Assembly (NCBI GenBank): GCA_041687115.1
Contig: JAWLCP010000106.1
Coordinates: 1 to 8,810 of the forward strand
DNA length: 8,810 bases
Source of the DNA: SKLM01 sp041687115
GTDB taxonomy: Bacteria > Chloroflexota > Anaerolineae > B4-G1
Direction of reading: 5' to 3'
The position numbers and the translations under genes were made by a program. Below, in pieces: positions 7,816 through 8,810 of the stretch. Under the pieces are notes generated by a model that ran no database searches, was not told the DNA's origin, and saw only the letters and a program-made list of their open reading frames with translations. Position 1 is the stretch's first letter; each line of letters begins with the position of its first letter.

Positions 7816-8520
7816 CTACATGTAGTCCCTGACCTCTTCCTCTTCGGCTTCCTCCCCCTCTTCAGCCTCACCGATGACCTCGACTTCCTCGCCCTCTTCG
7901 CCCAGAATCAGCTCTTCCTCGACCTCCGCGGCCGGTCGCTCCAGCTCGACCTCTTCCAGCGGCACGAGGCGGGCGATCATCTCGTCGGGATCGGTTAGAA
8001 CGTTGACGCCGGAGGGAACCGCGAGGTCAGCCACCGAGATGGCCTGTCCAATCTCGGTCAACTCCGACAGATCGACCTCGATGGCGTCTACCAGATCACC
8101 AGGCAGACACTCCACCTCAATCTCGGAGACGCCGTGGAGCAGAATACCTTCCTTCCGCTCCGCGATCGGTGACTCTCCGGTGGTCAGCAGCGGAATCTCC
8201 GTGGTGATCGTCTCGGTCATCATCACGCGATAGAAGTCGACGTGCAACAGATCTCCTGTGATCACGTCGCGCTGGACGTCGCGCAAGAGCGCGAACTCCA
8301 CCTCATCGGCGTCATCGACCTTGACGTTGATCAGCTGGCTGCCGCCGACCTGTGACAGGACGGCCCTCAAGTCGTACTTATCAAACTTCAGAGGGACCGG
8401 CTCAAAACCGTGCCCGTACATCACGCCCGGCACCCATCCCTCGCGACGCAAGCGCTTTACCTTGCTGCCGAGTACCGACCGCTTCTTCGCCTCTAACTCC
8501 ACTCGGCGCTTCTGACTCAT
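7816..8520 (-). CDS. rplY: 50S ribosomal protein L25 / general stress protein CTC (TL5 type)
   Basis: Binds 5S rRNA in the central protuberance of the large ribosomal subunit. The 234-residue product has the two-domain TL5/CTC layout. The N-terminal 5S rRNA-binding barrel (about 5-92) includes the basic segment KVKRLRREGWVPGVMYG and a motif ending DLLHVDFYRV. The C-terminal TL5 domain (about 98-185) includes LPGDLVDAIEVDLSEL and DPDEMIARLVP. A highly acidic, Glu-rich tail runs from about 186 to the end (EEVRDYM). Total length is somewhat above the roughly 200-220 usual for CTC proteins, the extra being the tail. The start ATG has an excellent ribosome binding site 7 nt upstream. It is probably monocistronic, with its own promoter and terminator. 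Confidence 0.97.
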   Translation of the reverse strand: MSQKRRVELEAKKRSVLGSKVKRLRREGWVPGVMYGHGFEPVPLKFDKYDLRAVLSQVGGSQLINVKVDDADEVEFALLRDVQRDVITGDLLHVDFYRVMMTETITTEIPLLTTGESPIAERKEGILLHGVSEIEVECLPGDLVDAIEVDLSELTEIGQAISVADLAVPSGVNVLTDPDEMIARLVPLEEVELERPAAEVEEELILGEEGEEVEVIGEAEEGEEAEEEEVRDYM

Positions 8521-8527
8521 ACCGCAT

Positions 8528-8533
8528 ACCTCC
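8528..8533 (-). promoter_or_regulatory. Ribosome binding site of rplY
   Basis: GGAGGT on the minus strand, 7 nt before the ATG at 8520: a near-ideal site, fitting a highly expressed ribosomal protein gene. Confidence 0.85.
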
Positions 8534-8549
8534 CAGATACCGTCTCGCT

Positions 8550-8581
8550 CAATAAACGGGCAGGAACTGTCCCCTGCCCGT
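8550..8581 (-). promoter_or_regulatory. Leader hairpin with U-rich tail upstream of rplY
   Basis: On the minus strand ACGGGCAGG (8573-8581) pairs perfectly with CCTGCCCGT (8556-8564) around an 8-nt loop, followed by TTATTG. It lies almost exactly at the predicted transcription start (about 8582) and 35 nt before the rplY ATG. It could be an attenuator-like stem, an mRNA-stabilising 5' hairpin, or a protein-binding site for autoregulation. It is too close to the start to be the terminator of the preceding gene if the promoter call is right. Confidence 0.6.
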
Positions 8582-8588
8582 GGATGAT

Positions 8589-8617
8589 ATTGTAGCGCAA
8601 AGCACCTGCTTCGTCAA
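8589..8617 (-). promoter_or_regulatory. Sigma-A-type promoter of rplY
   Basis: On the minus strand TTGACG (8612-8617, 5 of 6), exactly 17 bp, TACAAT (8589-8594, 5 of 6). The predicted start is near 8582, immediately before the leader hairpin. A small inverted repeat, GTCGC/GCGAC (8620-8635), sits just upstream of the -35. Confidence 0.8.
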
Positions 8618-8724
8618 GCGTCGCTGCGCTGCGACCTGAGGCCTCGCGCCGGGCGCCTCACTCGGCCGTCGAGACGAGATTGGAAGTGGAAGGAGGCATC
8701 CCGTGCTGCTCCCGATCCTCCGCC

Positions 8725-8810
8725 CTACCTGTTAGCAGCCCGCTCCTCCAGGATCTCTCGGATCAAGCCCTCGGCCTCCTCCGGGAGTGGTGGGACCTCG
8801 TGCTCCTCAA
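8725..8810 (-). CDS. C-terminal 27 residues of an unidentified protein (runs off right edge)
   Basis: The minus strand is open from the window edge to a TAG at 8725-8727. The product ends in EEHEVPPLPEEAEGLIREIL followed by EERAANR, an acidic and apparently helical tail. The frame is chosen because the other two frames hit stops quickly. The pattern of an HE(V)PPLP stretch followed by an amphipathic helix is reminiscent of the C-termini of MttB-family methyltransferases, but 27 residues cannot establish that. No intrinsic terminator with a T-run was found between it and the rplY promoter. Confidence 0.55.
   Translation of the reverse strand, partial: EEHEVPPLPEEAEGLIREILEERAANR

Noticed and set aside
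8638..8661. Inverted repeat TGAGGC/GCCTCA downstream of the right-edge gene fragment
   Set aside because: Short stem, large loop and no T-run on the minus strand, so it is not supportable as an intrinsic terminator.

Overview
This is a GC-rich bacterial window in which every gene I can support lies on the minus strand, so transcription runs from right to left. A run of exactly 100 N (6524-6623) marks it as draft or metagenome-derived sequence. The protein types (single-PDZ HtrA, a zinc-less J-protein, a TL5/CTC-type L25 with a long acidic tail, paired ClpB and ClpC, an archaeo-eukaryotic release-factor-like protein) would fit a member of the Chloroflexota. That placement rests on family resemblance only and is tentative.

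Layout from right to left (5' to 3' of the genes): 8725-8810, the last 27 residues of an unidentified protein; 7816-8520, rplY (L25/CTC) with a strong sigma-A-type promoter (8589-8617), a leader hairpin (8550-8581) and an intrinsic terminator (7761-7792); 6663-7642, a J-domain co-chaperone with its own good promoter (7667-7695); 5802-6665, an HtrA-type serine protease that overlaps the J-protein gene by ATGA and is interrupted by the N gap; 4609-5718, a release-factor-like (baeRF/Vms1-like) protein with a zinc ribbon, ended by a very strong hairpin terminator (4533-4579). A 317-nt spacer (4292-4608) holds that terminator, a candidate promoter, a palindrome and direct repeats. Then come 1694-4291, clpB (complete); a terminator and a promoter; and 1-1514, the first 504 residues of a ClpC-like unfoldase that leaves the window at the left edge.

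Taken together this is a protein quality-control island. It holds a disaggregase (ClpB) with a J-protein that would feed it through DnaK, a protease unfoldase (ClpC), an envelope protease (HtrA), a stress-linked 5S rRNA-binding ribosomal protein (L25/CTC) and a protein resembling factors that release nascent chains from ribosomes. The J-protein, HtrA and release-factor-like genes appear to form one operon: only one clear promoter precedes them and only one terminator follows. This operon is the most unusual part of the window. No mobile elements, CRISPR arrays, tRNA or rRNA genes were seen. All long plus-strand reading frames are antisense shadows of the minus-strand genes.
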